Assembly (NCBI GenBank): GCA_019456165.1
Contig: VRUJ01000002.1
Span: 124,001-188,000, forward strand
Reading direction: 5' to 3'
DNA from: Chloroflexota bacterium
GTDB taxonomy: Bacteria; Chloroflexota; Anaerolineae; Anaerolineales; UBA11579
Length of the DNA: 64,000 nucleotides
A program made the position numbers and the translations under genes. How positions within the stretch are numbered: position 1 is the first letter of the stretch; every line of letters begins with the position of its first letter. Below, piece after piece: positions 52,611-62,768 of this stretch. The notes under the pieces were generated by a model. That model ran no database searches, was not told the origin of the DNA, and saw only the letters and a program-made list of their open reading frames with translations.

Positions 52611-54020
52611 TTAAGGCAGCCATTGGGGTGCATAGCCTCCAATCACCAAACGCAATGCGTTGCGGCCGTCGGCATCAATCACCCACAGCTCCGAGGGGGC
52701 GGTCAGCAGCGTTTGGTTGAAACGCACATAAGCAATTTGAGTTCCGTCAGGACGCCAGGCAAAAGCAGTATGTTTGTAGGTCGGGTCATCGGTGAGCATA
52801 CGTACCTCGCGGCCGTCGGCGCGCATGAGCCATAATTGACGGCCCGGTGACCAGCCCTCTTCATCAATTTGCCGCCGGGCAAAAGCCAGCACCACACCAG
52901 ATGGCGAGAAAACCGCCCCAATATCTTCTAAATCGTCACTGACTGTCAAGTCTGAAATTTGGTAAGTTTCTAGATTAAACGATATCAGGTGGGTGGAAAG
53001 CACGCTAACAGCTTGCAAGTTTTCCTCTTCTACTTCACTGTTTTCGGCTTCCCCACTCGGTCCACGTAGGATATCTAAATCAACATCGAAAAACTCTGAG
53101 GCCACAAACAGATTGCCATTCGGGGACCAACTACCCGCTTCGCCAATCAGATTATCAAAGAAAACTTCCCCATCTCCCTTCAGATCCATAAAGACATAGC
53201 TGTCCAAACCTGCATCATACAAGCTCAACCAGCCATCCGGCGACCACACAGGCAGTCGTGTTTCGCGGTTGGCGATCACTACCTGGTTAGTACCCGCGGG
53301 CCCAACCGAAGTGAGCCAAACTTGAGAATAAGTGGCTTGGCCTAACCCAGCAGACACCTCACGCTCATATGCGACCATAGACTGATCGGGACTGACCTGC
53401 GGGTTTCGGCAGGTGACCGATTCGCACGCCAACAGTAATTCGCTTTCTCCCGTTCGTCTGTTCAGGATCCAAAGGTCACTGCCGCCTGACGGGTTGGTTG
53501 CACTGTAGAAGATTTTTATGCCATCCTCGCTGACATCGTACTCCAATACTCCCAAGCTATCAGTAAGCTGTTCCACCTCTCCCGAGATCAGATCTAGGGC
53601 ATATAATTCAGACGGGCCATCCACCGGCCACAAGTAAACCAGCCGTATGCGTCCCACCGTAAATGACCAGCGCAACTCATCTCGCAGTCCCACTCCCAGG
53701 CTAGAGCGGGCCCCTTCGGTTAGATGCACGTCAATGTGTGTGCCTCGCGGCCAGGGTTCATCTGGCGTAAAGACTAATGTGTTGTCCACCCAGGTGAATT
53801 CACCAGCGAGGTCCGGATTCAACTCTACGTTCTCGATCACCGTTTCGGGCCGCATAGATCGTGAAAATTCCAGCTCAATGGGCGTGTCAACGATCACCCC
53901 TTTGGCTCCATCAGCCGGAGAAAACCCCACTACATTAGGCCTCAATTGGCCGTAAGTGACCCAACCTACGATCACAACCACCAAAATCAGAATGCCAATA
54001 GAAGCCTGCCGGGTATTCAT
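52611..54020 (-). CDS. membrane-anchored Ig-like plus TolB-type beta-propeller protein
   Basis: 469 residues from the ATG at 54020. N-terminal membrane helix (ASIGILILVVVIVGWVTYG), an Ig-like Big_5-type domain (PADGAKGVIVDTPIELEFSR, GTHIDVHL), then a six-bladed TolB-like propeller with repeated WSPDG/FSPSG/WRPDG motifs (LPVWSPDGWLSLYD, GAVFSPSGVVLAFARR, FAWRPDGTQIAYVRF). The propeller should be outside the cell and bind proteins or glycans. A -10 TATAAT lies 6 nt before the ATG without a ribosome binding site. The gene converges on hom. Confidence 0.85.
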   Translation of the reverse strand: MNTRQASIGILILVVVIVGWVTYGQLRPNVVGFSPADGAKGVIVDTPIELEFSRSMRPETVIENVELNPDLAGEFTWVDNTLVFTPDEPWPRGTHIDVHLTEGARSSLGVGLRDELRWSFTVGRIRLVYLWPVDGPSELYALDLISGEVEQLTDSLGVLEYDVSEDGIKIFYSATNPSGGSDLWILNRRTGESELLLACESVTCRNPQVSPDQSMVAYEREVSAGLGQATYSQVWLTSVGPAGTNQVVIANRETRLPVWSPDGWLSLYDAGLDSYVFMDLKGDGEVFFDNLIGEAGSWSPNGNLFVASEFFDVDLDILRGPSGEAENSEVEEENLQAVSVLSTHLISFNLETYQISDLTVSDDLEDIGAVFSPSGVVLAFARRQIDEEGWSPGRQLWLMRADGREVRMLTDDPTYKHTAFAWRPDGTQIAYVRFNQTLLTAPSELWVIDADGRNALRLVIGGYAPQWLP

Positions 54021-54178
54021 GAGGGTATTATAGTAGGGAATCGCTTTCGAAAACATCGGACTGCCAACTATTGGACCTGATGCGGGGCACCCTACTGCAT
54101 TCGATTGTCATAATTAGCGCGGGTAAACGTTCATATTCAACGCCGCTATCAGTCCGACAAGGGTATAATCAGCCCGTT

Positions 54179-55186
54179 ATGAAAAGATGGCAGTTTTGGA
54201 TCGGTGTACTCATCAGCATTACTTTCTTGTACGCGGCATTAAACGGCCTGGAACTTTCCGACTTCTGGGAAAAAGTACAAGGAGCAAATTATTGGTGGAT
54301 AATTCCAGGTGTGCTGGTTTATTTCATGGCCGTGTGGGCTCGCTCGTGGCGCTGGCACTACATGCTGCGGCCCTTGAAAGATATTCCCACCAAGGCTATG
54401 TTTCCCATAGTGACAATTGGATACATGGGCAACAATGTTTATCCGGCACGCGCGGGAGAGGTGTTGCGCGCCGTGGTGCTCAAACGTCGCGAAGGTGTGC
54501 CCATCTCTGCTTCTTTAGCCACGATCATCGTAGAACGTGTTTTTGACGGGGTGGTGATGCTGTCATTCGTATTCCTAAATTTAGGTGAACTAGCGCGCTT
54601 CAGCGGGGAAGCCGGGCTAATCGGAGAGGTTACAATTCAAGACATCGCTTTATGGAGCACTGTGTTTTTTGTGATCGCCCTGGTGGTCTTCCTGACTGCT
54701 GCGATGTTCCCCTCATTGACAAAACAATTGTTGGCGTGGTTTTTCCGCTTTGTGCCTGCACGCTATCGAGATCGCGGTCTTGCCCTGAGCAGCCGTTTTT
54801 TGGATGGGCTAGAATCTCTGCGCTCACCAAAAGATGCCTTGATGATTTTCATCACATCACTGGTCATCTGGCTGTTGGAAACGGTCAAGTTTTGGTTTGT
54901 GATGCAGGCCTTCAATTTTGAAGTCAGCTTCTTTACCCTAATGTTGGTCAATGGCGTCGCCAACTTGGCGACCACTATCCCTTCTGCCCCAGGGTATGTG
55001 GGGCCATTCGACGCCGCCATTATCGCAGTTCTGGAGGGATTTAGTATAAGTACGGCCCAGGCTGCCGCCTACGCGCTTGTGCTGCACGTGGCTCTGTGGT
55101 TACCAATTACTGCGCTTGGTGCAATTTGTCTTGGGCGAGAAGGAATCAAGTGGGGGGAAATTCCCCAAGGTGAGGTTTCCTCATGA
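54179..55186 (+). CDS. lysylphosphatidylglycerol synthase TM region/UPF0104 family flippase-like protein
   Basis: 335 residues from the ATG at 54179, 9 nt after TATAAT; a frame extension to 54071 crosses the promoter and is rejected. About eight membrane helices with family motifs: WWIIPGVLVYFMAVWARSWRW, NVYPARAGEVLRAVVLKRREGV, and PSAPGYVGPFDAAIIAVLEGF near the end. LPG_synthase_TM/UPF0104 proteins act as lipid flippases, or as subunits with a synthase; no synthase domain is fused. Its last 4 nt overlap the start of the next gene. Confidence 0.88.
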   Translation: MKRWQFWIGVLISITFLYAALNGLELSDFWEKVQGANYWWIIPGVLVYFMAVWARSWRWHYMLRPLKDIPTKAMFPIVTIGYMGNNVYPARAGEVLRAVVLKRREGVPISASLATIIVERVFDGVVMLSFVFLNLGELARFSGEAGLIGEVTIQDIALWSTVFFVIALVVFLTAAMFPSLTKQLLAWFFRFVPARYRDRGLALSSRFLDGLESLRSPKDALMIFITSLVIWLLETVKFWFVMQAFNFEVSFFTLMLVNGVANLATTIPSAPGYVGPFDAAIIAVLEGFSISTAQAAAYALVLHVALWLPITALGAICLGREGIKWGEIPQGEVSS

Positions 55187-56493
55187 GAATCGCTATCCTC
55201 GGAGCAGGTTACGGGGGCATGGCCGCGGCTTTTGACCTGGTACGCGCACGGCATCAAGTCACCATTTTTGAAGCCGCCGGGCACGTGGGCGGCTTGGCAG
55301 CCGGGTTCAAAGAACCGCATTGGGACTGGTCGGTGGAAAATTATTACCACCATTGGTTCGCCTCCGATAAACACATGCTCGGCCTGATTGACGAGCTGGG
55401 CTTGAGCGAAAAGGTCCTTTTCCCCCGCCCATACACCGTATTGCTGCATAAGGATAAATGGTACCCCTTTGATTCCATCCTGAACGCTATCCTGTTCCCC
55501 GGCCTGGGGTGGGGATTGAACAAAGCTCGTTTCGGCCTGGTGGGCTTATACTTGCGCCTGACCAACAATTGGAAAGTACTGGAAAAATATACCGTAGATG
55601 AATGGATGGGGAGATGGGCTGGAAAAACAGTTTACGAAAAAATGTGGCAGCCCCTGGTGATAGGCAAATTCGGGCCGTATGCCAACCAGGTGAACATGGC
55701 CTGGTTGTGGGCGCGCCTCAAAGCGCGCACCACCCGCCTGGGCACATTTGAGGGCGGTTTCCAAGCCTTCGCGGACGCATTCGGTGAAAAGCTGCGCACC
55801 CTGGGAGTCGAGATCAAACTCAACACACCCATTCAGGCGATTCAACCTCAAGTTGACCATACTCTGAAAATTCAAACAGACGAGACAGGTCAAAATGATG
55901 AAACTAAATTCGACCAATGCCTAGTAACCAGCTCCCCCAGACAATTTGCGGACCTCGCCCCCGACCTCCCCAAAGATTATCTCAAAGGACTGCTAGAGCT
56001 TAAAAGCATGGGCGCAGTGGTGATGACCCTGGCGCTCAAACACAAACTCTCAGAGGCCGGCCACTACTGGCATAACTTACCCAAAAATGCCGGTTACCCC
56101 TTCCTGGCGCTGGTGGAACACACCAATTACGTATCGCCCGAACATTTCGGTGGAGACCACATCGTTTACTGCGGTGACTACCTGGAAAGCGACCATGAAT
56201 ATTTCGAGCTAAGCGAAGCAGAATTACTCGAGCGCTTCATCCCCGCACTGAAACGTTTCAACCCCAAATTTGAACGCGGCTGGATTCGCAAGACCTGGCT
56301 GCACCGCACGAAGTACGGCCAACCAGTACCACTGGTCAACCACTCGCAAAACATCCCCAGCATCCAAACGCCAATAAACGGGCTGTACTTCGCCAGCATG
56401 AGCCAGGTATATCCCTGGGATAGGGGTACAAATTATGCTGTAGAGATTGGGAGAGAAGCGGCAAGGCTGATGGGGAAAGACTATCCCAAATAG
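55183..56493 (+). CDS. FAD-dependent amine oxidase/protoporphyrinogen oxidase-like protein
   Basis: 436 residues. The N-terminal FAD site is RIAILGAGYGGMAAAFDL with the FEAAGHVGGLAAGF continuation (GxGxxG, E, GG). Middle part with WNYYHHWF-like VENYYHHWFASD; C-terminal FAD loop NGLYFASMSQVYPWDRGTNYAVEIG. It resembles protoporphyrinogen oxidase / UDP-galactopyranose-mutase-like flavoproteins acting on carotenoid or sugar-type substrates; the substrate is not identifiable. It overlaps the flippase-like gene by 4 nt (ATGA), so they are translationally coupled. Confidence 0.87.
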   Translation: MRIAILGAGYGGMAAAFDLVRARHQVTIFEAAGHVGGLAAGFKEPHWDWSVENYYHHWFASDKHMLGLIDELGLSEKVLFPRPYTVLLHKDKWYPFDSILNAILFPGLGWGLNKARFGLVGLYLRLTNNWKVLEKYTVDEWMGRWAGKTVYEKMWQPLVIGKFGPYANQVNMAWLWARLKARTTRLGTFEGGFQAFADAFGEKLRTLGVEIKLNTPIQAIQPQVDHTLKIQTDETGQNDETKFDQCLVTSSPRQFADLAPDLPKDYLKGLLELKSMGAVVMTLALKHKLSEAGHYWHNLPKNAGYPFLALVEHTNYVSPEHFGGDHIVYCGDYLESDHEYFELSEAELLERFIPALKRFNPKFERGWIRKTWLHRTKYGQPVPLVNHSQNIPSIQTPINGLYFASMSQVYPWDRGTNYAVEIGREAARLMGKDYPK

Positions 56494-57693
56494 ATGGACC
56501 TCTCCAGCTTCAAACAACTCCTCACCCCCGAAGGCCAGTGGGCGATAGAATCTGCAGCTGCCTTTGAACCGCGTGAGAAAGATTTCCTGGCAGATTTCAA
56601 AATGATCGCCAAACGCTTCCCCCGCGAACTTGCCCGCGCAGCCCTAGAGACCGCCATCCTTCGCCGTGAAGCGCGCTCAAAATTCCCCAACGCTGATAAG
56701 ATGTATTTTACACGCGAGGCATTCCAGCAAGCCTCTTCCTGGGATGTCTCCAGCTACCGCGCCAAACGCTATCAAGATTATGAGCGCGTCTTCGATTTGG
56801 GCTGCTCGATAGGCAGCGATGCGCTCGCCCTGGCGCAAATCACCCAAACCACGGGTATCGACCTCGATCCACTACGGCTAGCCATGGCACAAGCGAACGC
56901 TAAGGCTGTTGGCTCGCGCGCAAATTTCATCCAGGCAGACTTATCTACCCCAAAACTACCTCTCTACCCCAATTTCAATCTTGCCCTCTTCTTTGACCCC
57001 GCCCGGCGGAAAGATCACCAACGTGTATTTTCTGTTGAGGACTATACCCCACCGCTGTCCATTATTAAGAACTGGCTGCCGGACTTTCCAAATCTAGGCA
57101 TCAAGATCTCACCGGGAGTAATGCTGGAAGAACTTAAGGGCTACGAAGCCGAAATTGATTTCATTTCGCTAAAAGGGGAATTGAAGGAAGCGGTGCTCTG
57201 GTTTGGTGAGATGAAAAGCGCCCACCGCCGCGCCACTCTGCTGCCCGGCCCCCACACCCTCACAACCGAAGAACAGCCCCGCCTGCCGATAAGTGAACCG
57301 CGCGCCTTTTTTTACGAACCCGACCCGGCCATTTTACGCGCTGGTCTGGTCGCAGCGGTAGGAGCAGAATTGGACGCTGCTCAACTTGATGCGGAGATTG
57401 CCTATCTGACCGCAGACAAACTCACGGTTACACCTTTCGCGCGGGTTTGGGAGGTGGAGGATTGGCTGCCGTTTCAACTCAAACGCCTGCGCGCTTACCT
57501 GCGTGAACGCAATGTCGGTAAGGTGACAGTTAAAAAGCGCGGCTCACCCATCCTGCCAGAAGACTTGATCCGCGATCTGCGTTTAGAAGGAGAACTTGAA
57601 AAAGTCATCGTTCTCACCCAATTAGATGGCAAACCAATCGTAGTGGTCTGCAAACCCAAGATCGTCACATACACGCACGAAGAGGGAAAATAA
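56494..57693 (+). CDS. class I SAM-dependent methyltransferase with THUMP-like domain
   Basis: 399 residues. The SAM-binding motif is RVFDLGCSIGSDALALAQ, with GIDLDPLRLAMAQANA next and NLALFFDPARRKDHQRVF (DPxR motif IV). The C-terminal ~90 residues match the THUMP-like domain (KRLRAYLRERNVGKVTVKKRGSPI), known from a family also related to RNA methyltransferases. RNA is the likely substrate. The ATG is directly after the preceding stop, so it is in the same operon. Confidence 0.9.
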   Translation: MDLSSFKQLLTPEGQWAIESAAAFEPREKDFLADFKMIAKRFPRELARAALETAILRREARSKFPNADKMYFTREAFQQASSWDVSSYRAKRYQDYERVFDLGCSIGSDALALAQITQTTGIDLDPLRLAMAQANAKAVGSRANFIQADLSTPKLPLYPNFNLALFFDPARRKDHQRVFSVEDYTPPLSIIKNWLPDFPNLGIKISPGVMLEELKGYEAEIDFISLKGELKEAVLWFGEMKSAHRRATLLPGPHTLTTEEQPRLPISEPRAFFYEPDPAILRAGLVAAVGAELDAAQLDAEIAYLTADKLTVTPFARVWEVEDWLPFQLKRLRAYLRERNVGKVTVKKRGSPILPEDLIRDLRLEGELEKVIVLTQLDGKPIVVVCKPKIVTYTHEEGK

Positions 57694-57784
57694 AACCCAA
57701 ACCTCAGTGAATAACGGCGCAGAATTCCGCCATATTCTCGAATACCCCTTCATGAATTAACATAGTTAAAATTTCCCGCCTAAT

Positions 57785-57831
57785 ATTAAAAAATGCAGAA
57801 CACAGAGAGATGCGTTTCTCCTTGTGCTCTG
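57785..57831 (-). terminator. Rho-independent terminator of the metalloprotease gene
   Basis: On the - strand CAGAGCACA-AGGAGA pairs with TCTCTC-TGTGTTCTG (57831 to 57796; one wobble), followed by CATTTTTTAAT. It lies about 35 nt after the stop of the metalloprotease gene. Confidence 0.8.
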
Positions 57832-57866
57832 TTGCTGATAGTTTTCCGAAGTGTTAATTACCTATC

Positions 57867-60374
57867 TCACTCATGCGGGTCGCCATCAATATTAGTATCT
57901 CGGGCTGGTAGTGGATAATCCCCGGCAATGCCAAAGGCCGTATATCCTACTCCACTTGTATACCACCTGCCGTTGGAGGGTCTGTATATCGTCTCATCCC
58001 AATCCCCATCCCCATCATAATCTCCCGGTACTGGGATATCTCCGGCTATGCCATAGGCCACGTAGCCTTGCCCTAAAACATACCACCTGCCATTGCTGGG
58101 GCGGTAAATGGCAACATCGAAATCTCCATCACCATCGTAATCTCCCGGTACCGGTATATCTCCGGGGATCCCCCAGGCAGAATAACCCTGGCCCTGGACG
58201 TACCACCTGCCGTTACTAGGCCGGTAGATGGCGACGTCACAATCTCCATCCCCGTCATAATCTCCTGGCACCGGGATGTCGCCTGCAATCCCATAGGCTG
58301 TGTAGCCCTGGTCTTTGACATACCACCTGCCGTTGCTGGGTCGATAGATGGCGATGTCAGCATCCCCATCTCCATCATAGTCGCAGGGCATAGGAATATC
58401 GCCGGTAATACCAAAACCCACACTGCCGCCACCGTAGAAGTACCACCTGCCGTTGGATGGGCGGTAGACGACGATGTCGGCATCCCCATCACCATCATAG
58501 TCTTGCGGTACGGGGATATCACCAGCAATCCCGAAGGTAGCTAATAATCCTGCGGTTGATGTGTACCAACTTCCATTGGATGGGCGGAAGACTGAAACAT
58601 CTGTGTCGCCATCGGCATCAAAATCAGCGGGAGTATCTAAGCAAGATATGATCGTCAGGTCGATGTTATAACCGTTAATTACGTCATTGTCTTGCCATTC
58701 AAAGATTTCCACGTAATAAGTGCCAGCATCTAAAGCATCCACCCCACACAAGCGATCAATCTTTGAAAAGAAAGTGTTGGGGTAATCAAAGTCGTCATTG
58801 TTTTCAATCTCAGTGAGGTCGGAACTGTATAAGTATATGACAGTGTCATCACGGTATACGCCGGATGTTTCGATCACAACTTCCGACGGACGCGCTACGG
58901 TGAATTTAACCCAATCATCATCCCCGGCCGGAATAATGCTGTGGTTTTGCTGGATGCCGCTGAAAATCCATTGAGCCTGTCCAGAGGAATCATCCGGCTC
59001 GTAGGAATCACCCGCGCCGCCAGTGCTGTCCCGGAAATTTGAAACGGTAAAAGCGGTATTATTGAGCGTCTTCCAATTCTCGGCATCACAAGGTGGGTTA
59101 CTTTCAGATTCAGCAGTACACGCAGTGGAGGTGCCCTCAGCAATACCGGTGGGGTTACCTTGATAGAGCACATTGGGATTTGACCAGTAATTGACCTTTA
59201 TACAGAAACCGGTCCCGCGGTCAGTACATTCGGTGTTGTAAGCCATGATGGTGCGCCAGTTGTTTTCCCAATTCACAAAACCTTTATTATAAGAATATGG
59301 AGAGTTGACAACATCACTCACGTACCAATCGTGACGGGCGCCCTGATTATGCCCGATTTCGTGTGCGAAGATGTAACTGCCTGTAGCGCAGCCATGCCAA
59401 ACGATAGAAAAAGCGTATAGTTCATAATATGTTGAGACAGTAGGCATGATCCAAGCCCATCCGCAGTTATCATTAATGCCACTAATCATGATGACCACAT
59501 CAGCATGGTAAGTATCGCGCAGCACATTTACGTTATCCATGTAACCATCCGAAGGGTCGGTCAAGCGATCAAGGTCTGTGGGATAATCAACTTCTGTGTA
59601 ACTGACTTCCACTGAATGAACCAGGTTTATATCCGGATTGATATTACTGTTGTCGTATCCGGTGTTTGTTTCGCTGATCGCAGTGGCGATCAAAGCGTCC
59701 ATAGCAGGAACGCCACCAACCGATATTCTGGCAGCATGAGTATAGACGACCATGACGTCGATCACAGAGCCGTCATCTCCCAGCACATCTTGGTGAACTG
59801 TTTGGGCTGGCTCGCTTTCAGTAGGAGGAGTAAGGGATCCCTGGTCAAATTCCCCGGGATACTCGGGTGGGAACATCTCAGGGTTGATCTCGTGGATCAC
59901 GTGGATATCAGCATTTCCCGCATAGCGCACGCGGTAGAACCCTCCGGGGTAGACCACACTGGCCCACATGACACCCTCATTGATGGTGATGGTGACGTCA
60001 CTCAGCTCGATACCCTCTAAGCGCCCAACCATCGAGAGACTACCGTTAATATCTAGATCTGTGCGCTCAATCACCGTGCTGAAAACTTTGTCGTCAAAGA
60101 GGTTCAGGCTCAGGCTGAAGGGTTGGAAGCCCTTATCCTGGGGTATATAAGCAATAGTATCAAGCAGGTTATTATTGAGAGTGACAGTCCTACCGCGCAC
60201 CACCAGGGGATCGTTGCTGAAATCCATGGCAGGGTCTGCTGTGCTGGATACGAACAAATCCTCCGGCCCTTCCAAAGCAGGAGAGGATAGCGCTACAGAA
60301 GTACTCATAGCCCCCAATATCATTATTATCGTAAAAATAATACTGATCTTCCTCTTTCGTTGTATTGACAACAT
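57867..60374 (-). CDS. secreted reprolysin-like metalloprotease with six-repeat C-terminal module
   Basis: 835 residues. Signal peptide to about residue 32. A propeptide/beta-domain leads to the zinc protease domain with FAHEIGHNQGARHDWY (HExxHxxGxxHD, M12-type). A pre-peptidase C-terminal-like domain follows (DDWVKFTVARPSEVVIETSG to YVEIFEWQDND, about residues 450-575). The last 240 residues are six 40-residue units (DYDGDGDxDxAIYRPSNGRWY...GIxGDIPVPG). The Asp-rich loops probably bind Ca2+. The start follows AAGG. It should be an exported protease; the module is shared with the two neighbours. Confidence 0.9.
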   Translation of the reverse strand: MLSIQRKRKISIIFTIIMILGAMSTSVALSSPALEGPEDLFVSSTADPAMDFSNDPLVVRGRTVTLNNNLLDTIAYIPQDKGFQPFSLSLNLFDDKVFSTVIERTDLDINGSLSMVGRLEGIELSDVTITINEGVMWASVVYPGGFYRVRYAGNADIHVIHEINPEMFPPEYPGEFDQGSLTPPTESEPAQTVHQDVLGDDGSVIDVMVVYTHAARISVGGVPAMDALIATAISETNTGYDNSNINPDINLVHSVEVSYTEVDYPTDLDRLTDPSDGYMDNVNVLRDTYHADVVIMISGINDNCGWAWIMPTVSTYYELYAFSIVWHGCATGSYIFAHEIGHNQGARHDWYVSDVVNSPYSYNKGFVNWENNWRTIMAYNTECTDRGTGFCIKVNYWSNPNVLYQGNPTGIAEGTSTACTAESESNPPCDAENWKTLNNTAFTVSNFRDSTGGAGDSYEPDDSSGQAQWIFSGIQQNHSIIPAGDDDWVKFTVARPSEVVIETSGVYRDDTVIYLYSSDLTEIENNDDFDYPNTFFSKIDRLCGVDALDAGTYYVEIFEWQDNDVINGYNIDLTIISCLDTPADFDADGDTDVSVFRPSNGSWYTSTAGLLATFGIAGDIPVPQDYDGDGDADIVVYRPSNGRWYFYGGGSVGFGITGDIPMPCDYDGDGDADIAIYRPSNGRWYVKDQGYTAYGIAGDIPVPGDYDGDGDCDVAIYRPSNGRWYVQGQGYSAWGIPGDIPVPGDYDGDGDFDVAIYRPSNGRWYVLGQGYVAYGIAGDIPVPGDYDGDGDWDETIYRPSNGRWYTSGVGYTAFGIAGDYPLPARDTNIDGDPHE
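57900..58600 (-). repeat. six 120-bp coding repeats
   Basis: The block encoding RPSNGRWY recurs at 120-bp spacing (near 57960, 58080, 58200, 58320, 58440 and 58560), one unit per 40 residues. The same block in the same order is found at about 60500-61220 and 62800-63510. Confidence 0.9.
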
Positions 60375-60392
60375 TGTAACCTTCAGAGGATA

Positions 60393-60398
60393 TTATAG
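60393..60398 (-). promoter_or_regulatory. probable -10 of the metalloprotease gene
   Basis: TATAAT on the - strand lies about 20 nt before the ATG at 60374, with AAGG between. No convincing -35 was found. Confidence 0.45.
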
Positions 60399-60478
60399 AC
60401 GAAAAGATCTTTTCAGTTTAACGAATATTAACTCTCCAGAGATTCATCTAAATCAAATACCTATGCATAAAAGATATA

Positions 60479-62443
60479 TTAATTATGCGGATCACCATCA
60501 ATATTAGTATCTCTGGCTGGGAGGGGGTAATCCCCGGCAATGCCATAAGCTTCATAACCTATGCCATATTTGTACCATCTGCCATTGGAGGGCCGGTATA
60601 TTGTTTGATCCCAGATCCCATCCCCATCATAATCTCCTGGTACAGGGATATCTCCAGGTATCCCGTAGGCTACATAGCCTTGTCCTAACACATACCACCT
60701 GCCATTGCTCGGGCGGTAGATTGCAAAATCAAAATCTCCATCCCCATCATAATCTCCCGGCACGGGTATGTCTCCAGGTATCCCCCAGGCAGCATAACCC
60801 TGCCCTTGGACGTACCACCTGCCGTTGCTCGGTCTGTAGATAGCAATGTCACAATCGCCATCCCCGTCATAATCCCCGGGAACCGGGATATCGCCAGCGA
60901 TCCCATAGGCTGTGTAGCCCTGGTCTTTGACATACCACCTGCCGTTGCTGGGACGATAGATGGCGACGTCCGCATCCCCATCTCCATCATAGTCGCAGGG
61001 CATGGGAATATCACCAGTAATACCATAGCCTGTGTTCCCGCCCGCGTAGAAGTACCATCTGCCGTTTGAGGGGCGGTAGACCGCGATGTCAGCATCCCCA
61101 TCCCCATCATAATCTTGAGCTACGGGGATATCCCCTGCGATCCCGTAGCTGGCCAGGAATCCTTGGGCAGATGTGTACCAACGCCCATTGGATGGACGGA
61201 AAATCGATACATCCGTGTCGCCATCCCCATCAAAATCAGCTGGGGGAACTGCGCAGATAATGTCTGTACTATATACGCTCGTCAAGCCGAGTAACCAGGT
61301 TTGGAAAGCGGTATAGGATGGTTCGCAAAGGCTTGTGACGCCAAACCAAAAGTGTGTCAAACTGGCTAGATTGGTCAGACTCGCGGGCAGCCTTCCGCCC
61401 AGGGAAGTATTATTGCTAATCCTTAAGTTAATCAGATTAGTCAAGCTGCCCAGCTCAGTTGGAACGATCCCGCTTAAGTTGTTGTTATGCAACCAGAGAT
61501 TTTGCAGGTTTGTGAGATTGCCCAACTGGGTGGGGATGCTGCCTGTCAGGCTGTTGCCCCACAAATCGAAAGTTCTTAAGTTTGAGAGATTACCTAACTG
61601 TGTGGGAATGCCCCCCGTCAGGTTGTTGCTACTCAACGCCAAGTACGTCAAGTTTGAGAGGTTGCCTAATTGTGTGGGAATGCCCCCCGTCAAGCTGTTG
61701 TCTCTCAAATTAAGACTTTGCAGGTTCGTGAGATTGCCCAACTGTGTAGGGATGTTGCCGCTCAAGTTGTTGGTGCTCAACACCAGGGTAGTCAAGTTTG
61801 TGAGGTTGCCTAATTGTGTGGGAATGCCCCCCGTCAGGCTGTTGTTGTTCAAATAGAGCGAGACCAAGTTCGCAAGGTTGCCCAACTCAATGGGGATAGC
61901 GCCCGTCAGGCTGTTGTAGCTCAACGCCAGGTACGTCAAGTTTGAAAGATTGCCTAACTGTGTGGGGATGCCCCCCGTCAAGCTGTTGTTGTGCAGCCAG
62001 AGCTGTATCAAGTTTGAAAGATTGCCCAACTCTGTGGGGATGGCGCTTGTCAGGCTGTTGCCGCTCAACGCCAGGTACATCAAGTTTGAGAGATTGCCCA
62101 ATTGTGTGGGGATGCCCCCCGCAAGATTGTTATTCGCTAAGCTCAGCGTAGTCACATTCCCGGTGGTGCAGGTTACGCCATACCACGAGCAGGGGGTGTC
62201 GGTGGTTTTCCACCCCGTACTAGTCGTCCAGCTCCCCCCGGTTGTCCCATCATACAAAGCCACCAGCGCTAGGCATTCAGCCGTTGGCATGTCGGTCTGG
62301 TCGCCTGGATTGGTGCAGCCTGTGTAGGTCACGGTAAGAGGCCTGGCCTGGGCATCGCTGATTCCTCCTAGGGCAATAAACAATATAAACAACAAACACA
62401 CTAACGCAACTCCAAACCCTGATAAATTATGTTTTTTTACCAT
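60479..62443 (-). CDS. secreted plant-type LRR protein with six-repeat C-terminal module
   Basis: 654 residues. Signal peptide to about residue 33. LRRNT_2-like cap (ECLALVALYDGTTGGSWTTST, CSWYGVTC with the paired Cys), then about ten 24-residue leucine-rich repeats of the plant kind (NLSNLTYLALSGNSLTSAIP, with consensus LxxLxLxxNxLxGxIPxxLGN). A Cys-containing cap (FWFGVTSLCEPSYTAF) ends them. The C-terminal 240 residues are the six 40-residue Asp-rich repeats shared with the metalloprotease. LRRs bind proteins or peptides, so it is probably an extracellular adhesin or inhibitor. Start after AGGAG. Confidence 0.92.
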   Translation of the reverse strand: MVKKHNLSGFGVALVCLLFILFIALGGISDAQARPLTVTYTGCTNPGDQTDMPTAECLALVALYDGTTGGSWTTSTGWKTTDTPCSWYGVTCTTGNVTTLSLANNNLAGGIPTQLGNLSNLMYLALSGNSLTSAIPTELGNLSNLIQLWLHNNSLTGGIPTQLGNLSNLTYLALSYNSLTGAIPIELGNLANLVSLYLNNNSLTGGIPTQLGNLTNLTTLVLSTNNLSGNIPTQLGNLTNLQSLNLRDNSLTGGIPTQLGNLSNLTYLALSSNNLTGGIPTQLGNLSNLRTFDLWGNSLTGSIPTQLGNLTNLQNLWLHNNNLSGIVPTELGSLTNLINLRISNNTSLGGRLPASLTNLASLTHFWFGVTSLCEPSYTAFQTWLLGLTSVYSTDIICAVPPADFDGDGDTDVSIFRPSNGRWYTSAQGFLASYGIAGDIPVAQDYDGDGDADIAVYRPSNGRWYFYAGGNTGYGITGDIPMPCDYDGDGDADVAIYRPSNGRWYVKDQGYTAYGIAGDIPVPGDYDGDGDCDIAIYRPSNGRWYVQGQGYAAWGIPGDIPVPGDYDGDGDFDFAIYRPSNGRWYVLGQGYVAYGIPGDIPVPGDYDGDGIWDQTIYRPSNGRWYKYGIGYEAYGIAGDYPLPARDTNIDGDPHN

Positions 62444-62768
62444 CTTCTTCTCCTCTTTAGACAGTTCTCCCCTGTTTAGTACAAATTTAATTGATTTACC
62501 GATTTGATCTTACTTTCTCCACCGAACATCATACCATTTGTCTCTTAATCAGATGGATACAATGATTATACAGATTCCTTTTTGGAAGTCAACCACCGGA
62601 ACTGTATGGACACCCACAAGGGGCGTCCATACAGTAATTCCATTAAGATTATAAACTAGGTCTAATCGCGCAATATTAAACTTACTCCATCAACTCAAAG
62701 CGTTCCCCCGGGCTTCTTGAATCCACACTAAACACCAGCTGATATTTTTGCGATGGAAATAAGCTATC
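62444..62768. other. intergenic region with a long hairpin
   Basis: This 325-nt gap between two - strand LRR genes holds the promoter of the 60479 gene (not pinpointed) and a perfect 11-bp stem ACTGTATGGAC (62601-62611) / GTCCATACAGT (62625-62635) with inner CCC/GGG pairs. There is no T-tract. Nothing else was recognised. Confidence 0.6.
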
